Assembly (NCBI GenBank): GCA_964634465.1
Contig: CAZWLY010000007.1
Location: 166,850 to 230,849 of the forward strand
Source of the DNA: CAZWLY01 sp964634465
GTDB taxonomy: Bacteria > Desulfobacterota > Desulfarculia > G963662305
Reading direction: 5' to 3'
DNA: 64,000 nt
Shown: positions 57,348 through 64,000 of the stretch, in pieces
Position numbering within the stretch: position 1 is the first letter of the stretch
Layout of the letters: every line of letters begins with the position of its first letter
The notes under the pieces: generated by a model
What the model was told of the DNA's origin: nothing
The model's database searches: none
Seen by the model: only the letters and a program-made list of their open reading frames with translations
Made by a program: the position numbers and the translations under genes

Positions 57348-58967
57348 GTGGCCGATACACCGAAACCGGAAGAACTCGCAAGGATAGATCACAAGCCTCC
57401 GCGAACCCCGTGGATGGACACCCCTCCGGAGTTCAAAGAGGGGGTCTACTGTTACGGCGGCCAGCCCAAGTACCTGGAGGCGGTGGGCATGCCCAACCCC
57501 AGGGAGTGGCGTCCCCAGGACGAGGACTGGCTCTTGCCGGCCGACTGGAAATCGACCATCCTGGACGGATTCCGGGAACGGCTGAAACGGTTCAGGACGT
57601 TCAAGCTGTTCATGGACATCTGCGTGCGCTGCGGCGCCTGCGCCGACAAGTGCCACTTCTTCATCGGCTCGGGCGACCCCAAGAACATGCCGGTCTTGAG
57701 AGCCGAGCTGTTCCGCTCGGTCTACCGGGGTGAGTTCACCACCGCCGGCAAGGTCTTGAAGCGCATGGCCGGCGGCCGGAGATTGACCGAGAGTGTCCTG
57801 AAGGAGTGGTGGTACTACCTCTACCAGTGCACCGAGTGCCGTCGCTGCTCGGTCTTCTGCCCCTACGGCATCGACCAGGCCGAGATCACCATCCTGGGCC
57901 GGGAGCTGACCAACCTGGTCGGCCTCCAGACCGACTGGATCGCGGGTCCGGTGGCCAACTGCACCCGGATGGGCAACCATCTGGGCATCCAGCCCCACGC
58001 CTTCAAGGAGATGATCGAATTCTTCTGCGACGACATCGAGGAGATCACCGGCATCAAGATCGAGCCCTCGTTCAACCGCAAGGGCGCCGAGATTCTCTTC
58101 ATCACCCCCTCGGGCGACGTCTTCGCCGACCCGGGCACCTACACCGCCATGGGTTACCTCATGCTCTTCCACGAGCTGGGGTTGGACTACACCTGGTCGA
58201 CCTACGCCTCGGAGGGCGGCAACTTCGGTTTCTTCACCTCCCACGAGATGATGAAGAAGCTCAACGCCAAGATGTACGCCGAGGCCAAGAGGCTGGGCGT
58301 CAAGTGGATCCTCGGCGGCGAGTGCGGCCACATGTGGCGGGTGGTCAACCAGTACATGGAGACCATGAACGGCCCGGCCGACTTCCTGGAGGAGCCGGTC
58401 TCGCCGATCACCGGCACCAAGTTCGAGAACGCCACCGTGACCAAGATGGTCCACATCGTCGAGTTCACCGCCGATTTGATCAAGCACGGCAAGCTGAACC
58501 TCGACCCGTCCAGAAACGACCATCTCCACGTCACCTGGCACGACTCCTGTAACACCGCTCGGGGCATGGGCTTCTTCGACGAGCCGCGCTACGTCTTGAA
58601 GTCGGTCGTCAACAACTTCACCGAGATGCCGGAGAACACCATCCGGGAGAAGACGTTCTGTTGCGGCTCGGGCTCCGGCTTGAACGCCGGCGAGAACATG
58701 GAGATCAGGATGCGCGGCGGCCTGCCGCGGGCCAACGCGGTCAAGCACGTCCACGAGAAATACGGCGTGAACATGCTGGCCAACATCTGCGCCATCGACC
58801 GGGCCGCTCTGCCGCCCTTGATGCAGTACTGGGTGCCCGAGGTGGACGTCTGCGGTCTGCACGAGTTGGTCGGAAACGCTCTGGTGATGAAGGGTGAGAC
58901 CAAGCGGACGATGGATCTGCGGATGGAGTACCTGCCGGGCATGGAAGAAGAGGGCGAGGAGGAATAA
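57348..58967 (+). CDS. dsrK: DsrK, HdrD-like iron-sulfur subunit
   Basis: 539 residues from a GTG behind AGAGGAG. Two ferredoxin motifs (CVRCGACADKC near residue 85, CTECRRCSVFCPYG near 162) and a C-terminal CCG region (HDSCNTARG, TFCCGSGSGL) that binds the noncubane [4Fe-4S] cluster. It is believed to reduce the DsrC trisulfide at the cytoplasmic face of the complex. Spacing to dsrJ is 3 bp. Confidence 0.96.
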   Translation: MADTPKPEELARIDHKPPRTPWMDTPPEFKEGVYCYGGQPKYLEAVGMPNPREWRPQDEDWLLPADWKSTILDGFRERLKRFRTFKLFMDICVRCGACADKCHFFIGSGDPKNMPVLRAELFRSVYRGEFTTAGKVLKRMAGGRRLTESVLKEWWYYLYQCTECRRCSVFCPYGIDQAEITILGRELTNLVGLQTDWIAGPVANCTRMGNHLGIQPHAFKEMIEFFCDDIEEITGIKIEPSFNRKGAEILFITPSGDVFADPGTYTAMGYLMLFHELGLDYTWSTYASEGGNFGFFTSHEMMKKLNAKMYAEAKRLGVKWILGGECGHMWRVVNQYMETMNGPADFLEEPVSPITGTKFENATVTKMVHIVEFTADLIKHGKLNLDPSRNDHLHVTWHDSCNTARGMGFFDEPRYVLKSVVNNFTEMPENTIREKTFCCGSGSGLNAGENMEIRMRGGLPRANAVKHVHEKYGVNMLANICAIDRAALPPLMQYWVPEVDVCGLHELVGNALVMKGETKRTMDLRMEYLPGMEEEGEEE

Positions 58968-58970
58968 GCC

Positions 58971-59345
58971 ATGTATGATACTGGAAAAATCCTTGCCGGC
59001 TTGATCATATTCGTCGGGTTGTTCACCTTCCCCTTCTGGTCCAACGCCGGCAAGGTCGACAAGGGCCCGAACCCGGTGCTGCCCAAGGAGGGTCAGTGCA
59101 TCGAGACTGCGGCCTACATGAAGAGCGAGCACATGAAGCTCCTCAACGACTGGCGCAACTCGGTCGTTCGCGACAACATGCGGGTCTACACCGCCGCCGA
59201 CGGCAAGTCCTACAAGATGAGCCTGCAGAATACCTGCCTGGAGTGTCACACCAGCAAGGCCAATTTCTGTGACCGCTGCCACAATTATGCAGGGGCCCAA
59301 CCTTACTGCTGGAGTTGTCACATCGCTCCCAAGGAGAAGGGTTAA
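58971..59345 (+). CDS. dsrJ: DsrJ, periplasmic triheme cytochrome c
   Basis: 124 residues: an uncleaved signal anchor (about 7-26) and three CxxCH sites (CLECH, CDRCH, CWSCH) packed in the C-terminal 45 residues. Cys43 (EGQCIETA) matches the position of the unusual Cys heme ligand of DsrJ in Allochromatium. ATG follows AGGAGG. It is the periplasmic electron entry or exit of the complex. Confidence 0.95.
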   Translation: MYDTGKILAGLIIFVGLFTFPFWSNAGKVDKGPNPVLPKEGQCIETAAYMKSEHMKLLNDWRNSVVRDNMRVYTAADGKSYKMSLQNTCLECHTSKANFCDRCHNYAGAQPYCWSCHIAPKEKG

Positions 59346-59348
59346 GCC

Positions 59349-60128
59349 ATGAAGAGCAGCAGAAGGACATTTCTGAAGATAGCTGGCCTTTCGGTGGCGG
59401 GCCTTTCCGTCAAACCGGTCGTGAACGCAGTGGCGGCGGGCAAGCCGACTTTTTCACCCGACCCCAACGCGTTCAAGGGCAAACGCTGGGTGATGGTCGT
59501 CGATCATCGCAAACTGACCGAGGAGGGCATCCAGGCCGCCATCGAAAGCTGCCATTCGTTCCACAACGTCCCCGACATCGGCAACATAAAGGAAGAGATT
59601 AAATGGATCTGGGAGGCGGGTTTCCACAACGCCTTTCCGGACCAGGCCCACGCCGCGGTGGGACGAGAGGTGGAGGAAAAGCCGTTTCTGGTAATGTGCA
59701 ACCACTGTGAGAACCCGCCTTGCGTCAGGGTCTGCCCGACCAAGGCCACCTTCAAGCGCGAGGGCGACGGCATCGTCATGATGGACATGCACCGCTGCAT
59801 CGGCTGCCGGTTCTGCATGGCCGCCTGCCCCTACGGCTCGCGGAGCTTCAACTTCCAGGACCCGAGACCGTTCATCAAGAAGGAGAATCCCACCTACCCG
59901 ACCCGGGAGCGGGGCGTGGTGGAAAAATGCACCTTCTGCGCCGAGCGGTTGGCCGTGGGGCAGATTCCGGCCTGCGTGGAGGCCAGCCGGAAAGCGGGTT
60001 GCGAGGCGTTGACCTTCGGCGACCTCAACGATCCCGAATCGGAAGTCAGCCGGCTGCTGCGCAAGCACTACGCCATCCGGCGCAAGTCCGGTCTCGGCAC
60101 CGGCCCCGGAGTGTACTACATCATTTAA
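59349..60128 (+). CDS. dsrO: DsrO, periplasmic iron-sulfur subunit (Tat-exported)
   Basis: 259 residues. Tat motif SRRTFLK (Arg5-Arg6) with a hydrophobic stretch to about residue 30. Ferredoxin-type cysteine groups follow: CNHCENPPCVRVCP, CIGCRFCMAACP and CTFCAERLAVGQIPAC, enough for about three to four [4Fe-4S] clusters as in HybA/PsrB-like subunits. It connects DsrJ with DsrP. Starts 3 bp after dsrJ. Confidence 0.95.
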   Translation: MKSSRRTFLKIAGLSVAGLSVKPVVNAVAAGKPTFSPDPNAFKGKRWVMVVDHRKLTEEGIQAAIESCHSFHNVPDIGNIKEEIKWIWEAGFHNAFPDQAHAAVGREVEEKPFLVMCNHCENPPCVRVCPTKATFKREGDGIVMMDMHRCIGCRFCMAACPYGSRSFNFQDPRPFIKKENPTYPTRERGVVEKCTFCAERLAVGQIPACVEASRKAGCEALTFGDLNDPESEVSRLLRKHYAIRRKSGLGTGPGVYYII

Positions 60129-60186
60129 GGACGCCGCGCCGGTTCGGCGAGCGCCGAACGGAGACGGCAAACCATATGAGGGTGTC

Positions 60187-61362
60187 ATGCTTGAAAAGGC
60201 GCTGACTGGAAGCAAGAACTACTGGACATGGGTCACCGGGCTTCTGATCCTCATCGGCATCGGCTTCGGCTGCTACCTGTGGCAGTTCAACGTCGGCCTG
60301 AAGATCACGGGCTTGAGCCGGGACGTCTCCTGGGGCTTCTACATCGCCCAGTTGACCTTCCTGGTCGGCGTGGCCGCCTCGGCGGTCATGCTGGTGCTGC
60401 CTTATTACATCCATAATTACAAGACCTTCGGCCGGATCACCGTTCTGGGCGAGTTTCTGGCGGTCTCGGCGGTGACGATGTGCATCCTGTTCGTGTTCGT
60501 CGATCTGGGCAAACCGATGCGCATCCTAAACACCCTGTTGCACCCGACCCCCAACTCGATCCTGTTCTGGGACATCGTGGTCTTGAACGGTTATCTGGGG
60601 CTGAACATCGTCATCGGCTGGGCCGCCCTGGGGGCGGAAAAGAAGGGCGTGGCTCCGCCGTTCTGGACCAAGCCGCTGATCTACATCTCCATTCCCTGGG
60701 CGGTCTCGATCCACACCGTGACGGCGTTTCTCTACGCCGGCCTGCCGGGGCGTCACCTGTGGCTGACGGCCATCATGGCGCCCCGATTCCTGGCCTCGGC
60801 CTTCGCCGCCGGTCCGGCGCTGCTTATCCTGCTGGCGCTTCTGATCAGGCGGGTGACCAAGTTCGACCCGGGCGAGGAGGCGATCGGCAAGCTGGCCACG
60901 ATCACCACCTATGCCGCCATCCTGAACCTGTTCTTCGTGGGGCTGGAGTTCTTCACCGCCTTCTACTCCGGCATCCCCAGCCACCAGCACTCGTTGACCT
61001 ATCTCTTCGCCGGTCTCGACGGGCACGGCGCGCTGGTGCCGTGGTTGTGGGCGTCGATGATCCTGGGCGTGGCCTCGGTGATCAGCCTGTTGATCATCAA
61101 GGGCAAGGGTCTCAAGAACTACATCGTTCTGGCCTGGACCTGCGCCGCACTGTTCATCTCGCTTTGGATCGACAAGGGCATCGGGCTGGTGGTCGGCGGT
61201 TTCATCCCCAACCCGCTGGAGCAGGTTCGGGAGTACGCTCCGACCGCGCCCGAGCTTCTCATCAGCCTGGCCATCTACGCCATCGGCGCATTGATGCTGA
61301 CCGTGTTCTACAAGATATCCCTCGCCGTCAAGGAGGAATCCGGCGGCGAACCGGCTCACTGA
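60187..61362 (+). CDS. dsrP: DsrP, NrfD/PsrC-type membrane subunit
   Basis: 391 residues with ten predicted membrane helices (first at about 16-36), typical of the NrfD family that binds quinone without heme. It would exchange electrons between menaquinol and DsrO, making a second quinone site next to DsrM. ATG follows GAGGGTG. It ends the operon, followed by a strong hairpin. Confidence 0.95.
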   Translation: MLEKALTGSKNYWTWVTGLLILIGIGFGCYLWQFNVGLKITGLSRDVSWGFYIAQLTFLVGVAASAVMLVLPYYIHNYKTFGRITVLGEFLAVSAVTMCILFVFVDLGKPMRILNTLLHPTPNSILFWDIVVLNGYLGLNIVIGWAALGAEKKGVAPPFWTKPLIYISIPWAVSIHTVTAFLYAGLPGRHLWLTAIMAPRFLASAFAAGPALLILLALLIRRVTKFDPGEEAIGKLATITTYAAILNLFFVGLEFFTAFYSGIPSHQHSLTYLFAGLDGHGALVPWLWASMILGVASVISLLIIKGKGLKNYIVLAWTCAALFISLWIDKGIGLVVGGFIPNPLEQVREYAPTAPELLISLAIYAIGALMLTVFYKISLAVKEESGGEPAH

Positions 61363-61399
61363 TCGGCCCGGCGCGAACTCGACAACACCGCTGGCAAGC

Positions 61400-61432
61400 G
61401 GGGCCCGCTCCTTGTGATGAGGGGCGGGCCCC
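61400..61432 (+). terminator. Hairpin at the end of dsrMKJOP
   Basis: 12-bp GC-rich stem (61400-61411 with 61421-61432, one G-U pair) and 9-nt loop, followed by TGTCGTTTG. T run weak; works as terminator or 3' stabiliser. Confidence 0.6.
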
Positions 61433-61466
61433 TGTCGTTTGCGGCTCGAATTGGGCCGGGCGGCCA

Positions 61467-61494
61467 TTGCCGAGTTCGAGATAGCGGCTAAAAT
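61467..61494 (+). promoter_or_regulatory. Candidate promoter of the universal stress gene
   Basis: TTGCCG (61467-61472), 16-bp spacer, TAAAAT (61489-61494). Confidence 0.45.
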
Positions 61495-61567
61495 TATCGG
61501 TGCGGCGTCGAATCCGGCCAGTTTCAACCGGCCAGAAGCTACTTCAATCCAGGCAAAGGAGGCGATC

Positions 61568-62065
61568 ATGGAGGTCAAGAGGATTCTGTGGCCGACCGAT
61601 TTTTCTGCCAACGCCAACAGGGCTCAACCCTATGTCACCGATCAGGCGGCCAAGTACGGCGCCGAGGTGGTCCTGCTCTACGTGGTCCAGGACCTGGCCG
61701 ACCGCCCCTCCTGGTACGGCGAGCTGACCACCGAGCACGCCGCCAAGCTCCAGGAGTGGGAGATGGAGCAGGCCAAGAAGAAGATGGAGGAGGTCTGCCA
61801 GACCAGTCTCAACAATTGCCCGGCCTACCGCAAGAAGCTGGCCATGGGCGACCCGGCGACCGAGATTCTGAAAGCAATCGAGACCGAAAAGATCGACCTG
61901 GTGGTCATGTCCAACCACGGCCGGGGGCGGGAGAAGCGTGAGGCGAAGGAGACGTATCTCATGGCCGGCCTCGGCTCGGTCAGCCTGAAGGTCATCGAGG
62001 CTTCGCCGGTGCCGGTCATCGCCATCAACACCTGGGGACGGCAGCAAGAGCGTCGCTCGGCGTAA
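61568..62065 (+). CDS. Universal stress protein (UspA family)
   Basis: 165 residues. Starts EVKRILWPTDFSANA and carries the ATP-binding pattern MSNHGRGREK followed by GLGSVSLKVIEASPVPVI. ATG 61568 follows AAAGGAGG. Monocistronic, placed right after dsrMKJOP. Usp proteins bind ATP or AMP and act in energy stress; this one's partner is unknown. Confidence 0.92.
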   Translation: MEVKRILWPTDFSANANRAQPYVTDQAAKYGAEVVLLYVVQDLADRPSWYGELTTEHAAKLQEWEMEQAKKKMEEVCQTSLNNCPAYRKKLAMGDPATEILKAIETEKIDLVVMSNHGRGREKREAKETYLMAGLGSVSLKVIEASPVPVIAINTWGRQQERRSA

Positions 62066-62146
62066 TCGACGCCCGGGAAGAGCTCGCCCGGATGATACAA
62101 TTCCGACCCAGTCGGCGCAATCGGGGACGGGGCGGAAGGTAAACTC

Positions 62147-62175
62147 CTGCCGGGGAAGAGCCGAAATGCTATAAT
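62147..62175 (+). promoter_or_regulatory. Promoter of the receiver/GGDEF-like gene
   Basis: Extended perfect -10 (TG-C-TATAAT, 62170-62175 for the hexamer) with CTGCCG 17 bp upstream (62147-62152). Confidence 0.65.
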
Positions 62176-62213
62176 GAGAGACACACTCGGGCCGCCTTCG
62201 CTTTGAGACTGAG

Positions 62214-63134
62214 ATGGGCATCTTGATCATCGATTCCAGCGGCGTCCAGGCCGGCATCATCAGTTCGGTGATGCGTCGCGGCGGCTATGAAGACGCCATC
62301 GCCGCCGACTCCATCGCCGGCGGACTCGAACGCCTGACCCGTCCCGGAGACGTCGATCTCATCGTCCTCGACATCGACACCCTGGAGATGGAGCCGCTGG
62401 AAGCCTATCGCAAGATCAGAGCCCTCGAGGGCGCCACGGACAAGCCGATCGTCATGCTCTGTCAACCCCGGGCGCTGGGGATGCTCTCGCCGGCCTTCAA
62501 CAATGGTCCGGCCGATTGCCTGTTGAAGCCTCTGGATGAAGTCGAGGTCCTGACCCGGCTCAAGACCGGACTCAGACTGGCCGCGGAGACCGAACGGCGC
62601 AAGAAATACGAGCTCAAAACGGCTGAAGCCCGGCGCAAGATCACCGACATCGGCCATCGCTTGAGGCGGGTCACCTCGCTGGATGAGACCACCGGCATCG
62701 CCAACCGGCGTTTTTTCGACGCCACCTACCGCAAGGAGTGGCTTCGGGCGGCCAGGGAGGAGCGGCCCCTGGCCGTCATCCTGATCCGGGTGCTCATTCC
62801 GGACGGGGTTGGCTCCGGAGACAAGGGCCGGACCTCGCGGACGTTTCTCAAGGAGGTCGCCGTGGCCCTGAGCAACACCGCCAAGCGCCCCGGCGATCTG
62901 GTGGCCCGTTTCGACGACTACGAGTTCGCCGTTTTGTTGCCCTCGACGCCCCTTTCCGGAGCGGTCGTCGTCGCCGAGAAAATGCTGGCCAAGGTCCATG
63001 CCATCCGCTCCCGCTACGGAACCAGGCTCGATCCGGCCGAGGCAGGCGTCTATTTCGGCGTCTCGGCGGGCGTGCCCAGGGTGGGCGAGGACATGGACAC
63101 GCTCTTGCTCAGGGCCAGGGAGGCCTTGATCTGA
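62214..63134 (+). CDS. Response regulator with degenerate GGDEF domain
   Basis: 306 residues. The receiver (1-120) has Asp53 in VLDIDT and a conserved Lys in LLKPLDE. A coiled-coil linker leads to a GGDEF-fold domain (DETTGIANRRFFDATYRKEW...). The signature loop reads RFDDYEFAVLLP where active enzymes have R-x-GGDEF, so diguanylate cyclase activity is not expected. It may bind c-di-GMP or GTP, or serve as a protein-interaction output. A CheW-type gene follows on the same strand 190 bp downstream. Confidence 0.85.
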   Translation: MGILIIDSSGVQAGIISSVMRRGGYEDAIAADSIAGGLERLTRPGDVDLIVLDIDTLEMEPLEAYRKIRALEGATDKPIVMLCQPRALGMLSPAFNNGPADCLLKPLDEVEVLTRLKTGLRLAAETERRKKYELKTAEARRKITDIGHRLRRVTSLDETTGIANRRFFDATYRKEWLRAAREERPLAVILIRVLIPDGVGSGDKGRTSRTFLKEVAVALSNTAKRPGDLVARFDDYEFAVLLPSTPLSGAVVVAEKMLAKVHAIRSRYGTRLDPAEAGVYFGVSAGVPRVGEDMDTLLLRAREALI

Positions 63135-63325
63135 GTTGTTGGTGCGTCTCGTAAACGGCCTCGAATCGTTACTGGCCGGCTCGACTTTTCGAGCGGGAGG
63201 AACAGCGGGGCAAGCCTGCGGTTTGGGTCGCTTGTCGGCAAAGATGGAATTGGAAGGCCCAACAACATCTGGGGGGCGTGACTGCGGCTCGAAGCGGGCC
63301 GGGTGTGGGGAGGTCGAGGATAGTG

Positions 63326-63877
63326 ATGGAGTCAGGGGAGGCGATGGGAGGGACGCCGGGCCGGGAGGCGGTGTCGCCGCCCGCCGCGGTCGATGACCAG
63401 GCCGAGCGGGAGACGAAGCAGTTCGTGACCGTCTCGGTGGGCGATGAAATCTTTGGGGTCGAGATCGACCGGGTCCAAGAGATCATCTCTTACCATGGCT
63501 TCAACGTCCTGCCCGGCCAGCCGGACGACATGCCCGGTGTTTTCAGCCTGCGGGGGGTGGTTATCCCGGCCTTGGATCTGCGGCTGCGCTTCGGGTTCGA
63601 GGCCCGGGAGTACGACAAGTACACCGTGATCATGGTCGTCAAGTCGGCCGGCCAGCGCTACGGCCTGGTGGTGGACGGCGTAACCGACGTGGTCGACCTG
63701 GCCCTCGATGAGCTGCAGGATTCACCCGAGTTGACCGGCCAGGGCAAAAAGGATTACATTCAGGCTCTGGGCCGAAAAGGCGATCAGTTGATCATAATTT
63801 TGGATATGGACAAGCTCTTGGACCGGGAGACGATGGACGGACTTCGGGCCGGCGCCGATGTCTCCGCCGGCGATTGA
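63326..63877 (+). CDS. CheW-like chemotaxis coupling protein
   Basis: 183 residues from ATG 63326. A 40-residue variable N-terminus precedes a CheW domain: FVTVSVGDEIFGVEIDRVQEII, VFSLRGVVIPALDLRLRFG and YGLVVDGVTDVVDL. It couples receptors to a CheA kinase or scaffolds a related array; no che gene lies next to it in the window. The 63135-63325 gap before it holds no other gene. A hairpin terminator follows. Confidence 0.9.
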   Translation: MESGEAMGGTPGREAVSPPAAVDDQAERETKQFVTVSVGDEIFGVEIDRVQEIISYHGFNVLPGQPDDMPGVFSLRGVVIPALDLRLRFGFEAREYDKYTVIMVVKSAGQRYGLVVDGVTDVVDLALDELQDSPELTGQGKKDYIQALGRKGDQLIIILDMDKLLDRETMDGLRAGADVSAGD

Positions 63878-63911
63878 TCAGGAGCGAGCGAGAGGCAGCC
63901 GACTGGCTGAT

Positions 63912-63946
63912 GAGAAGGGCGGTCCGATCGGCCGTTCTGTTTTTTT
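63912..63946 (+). terminator. Terminator of the cheW gene
   Basis: Imperfect stem (AGAA/TTCT plus CGG/CCG with a GGG bulge, or an internal CCGATCGG dyad) followed by a run of seven T. The remaining 50 bp to the window end hold no recognisable gene. Confidence 0.55.
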
Positions 63947-64000
63947 GTCCTGTGTTAGTAATTACCTGACAGTTTAGGTTACTGCTGTTGGTGGCCATGC

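Noticed and set aside
1..64000. CRISPR arrays, insertion sequences, prophage or integrated elements
   Set aside because: No regularly spaced repeats, transposase, integrase or phage structural genes were seen.

Overview
This is GC-rich chromosomal DNA from a Gram-negative, strictly anaerobic sulfate reducer. The evidence is a dissimilatory sulfite reductase (dsrAB), dsrD, a dsrN-type cobyrinate amidase, a complete dsrMKJOP membrane complex, a soluble periplasmic [NiFe] hydrogenase and a heterodisulfide-reductase-like (Hdr) operon. Outer-membrane genes (tamA/tamB, KDO-type sugar synthesis) show a diderm envelope. The combination fits Desulfobacterota (former Deltaproteobacteria); the species cannot be fixed from the sequence alone. 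I saw no insertion sequence, prophage, integrase or CRISPR array.

Layout. 1-8 kb: a ferredoxin-like gene cut by the left edge with its Rrf2 regulator, then phosphoglycerate mutase, a Cys-rich DUF3795 protein and a histidine kinase/sigma54 response-regulator pair on the minus strand, divergent from serS and a penicillin-binding transpeptidase. 8-14 kb: a minus-strand set reading aconitase, kdnB, kdnA and kdsB; the last three match the pathway for 8-amino-3,8-dideoxy-KDO (Kdo8N), an LPS core sugar. 14-19 kb: small uncharacterised proteins, two DUF6125 paralogs (the second frameshifted), a cyclic-nucleotide-binding protein, tRNA-Pro(TGG), rdgB, rph and tRNA-Ala(CGC). 19-24.6 kb: a hybrid histidine kinase and a two-gene polysaccharide locus (GH99-like protein and polytopic membrane protein).

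24.9-32 kb holds the most intriguing cluster: a short HdrA-like flavoprotein, an HdrA/ferredoxin/MvhD fusion, HdrC, HdrB, a GcvH-like protein with an intact candidate lipoyl lysine, and a GlcD-type FAD 2-hydroxyacid dehydrogenase fused to an iron-sulfur/CCG reductase. It looks like a cytoplasmic electron-transfer (possibly bifurcating) module. 32-44 kb is all minus strand: [NiFe] hydrogenase small and large subunits, a hydrogenase maturation protease, an ASKHA-type ATPase without its usual ferredoxin domain, two small unknown genes, then tamA and tamB. 44.4-47.6 kb is a plus-strand set of unknown function with two tandem TPR paralogs and a zinc-ribbon protein.

47.7-61.4 kb is the sulfite-reduction region: a small protein ending in a CxxC pair divergent from dsrD; dsrD on its own promoter; dsrA-dsrB-dsrN behind a perfect consensus promoter; a cytidylate-kinase-like/BON fusion; a nitrilase-family hydrolase and a YjbQ protein sharing overlapping divergent promoters; a ferredoxin with an Asp in place of one cluster Cys; and an RsbRD-domain gene followed by dsrMKJOP. 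In the accepted scheme DsrAB reduces sulfite onto DsrC, and DsrMKJOP links the menaquinone pool and periplasm to reduction of the DsrC trisulfide. No dsrC, sat or apr gene lies here. The right end carries a universal stress protein, a receiver/degenerate-GGDEF protein and a CheW-type protein.
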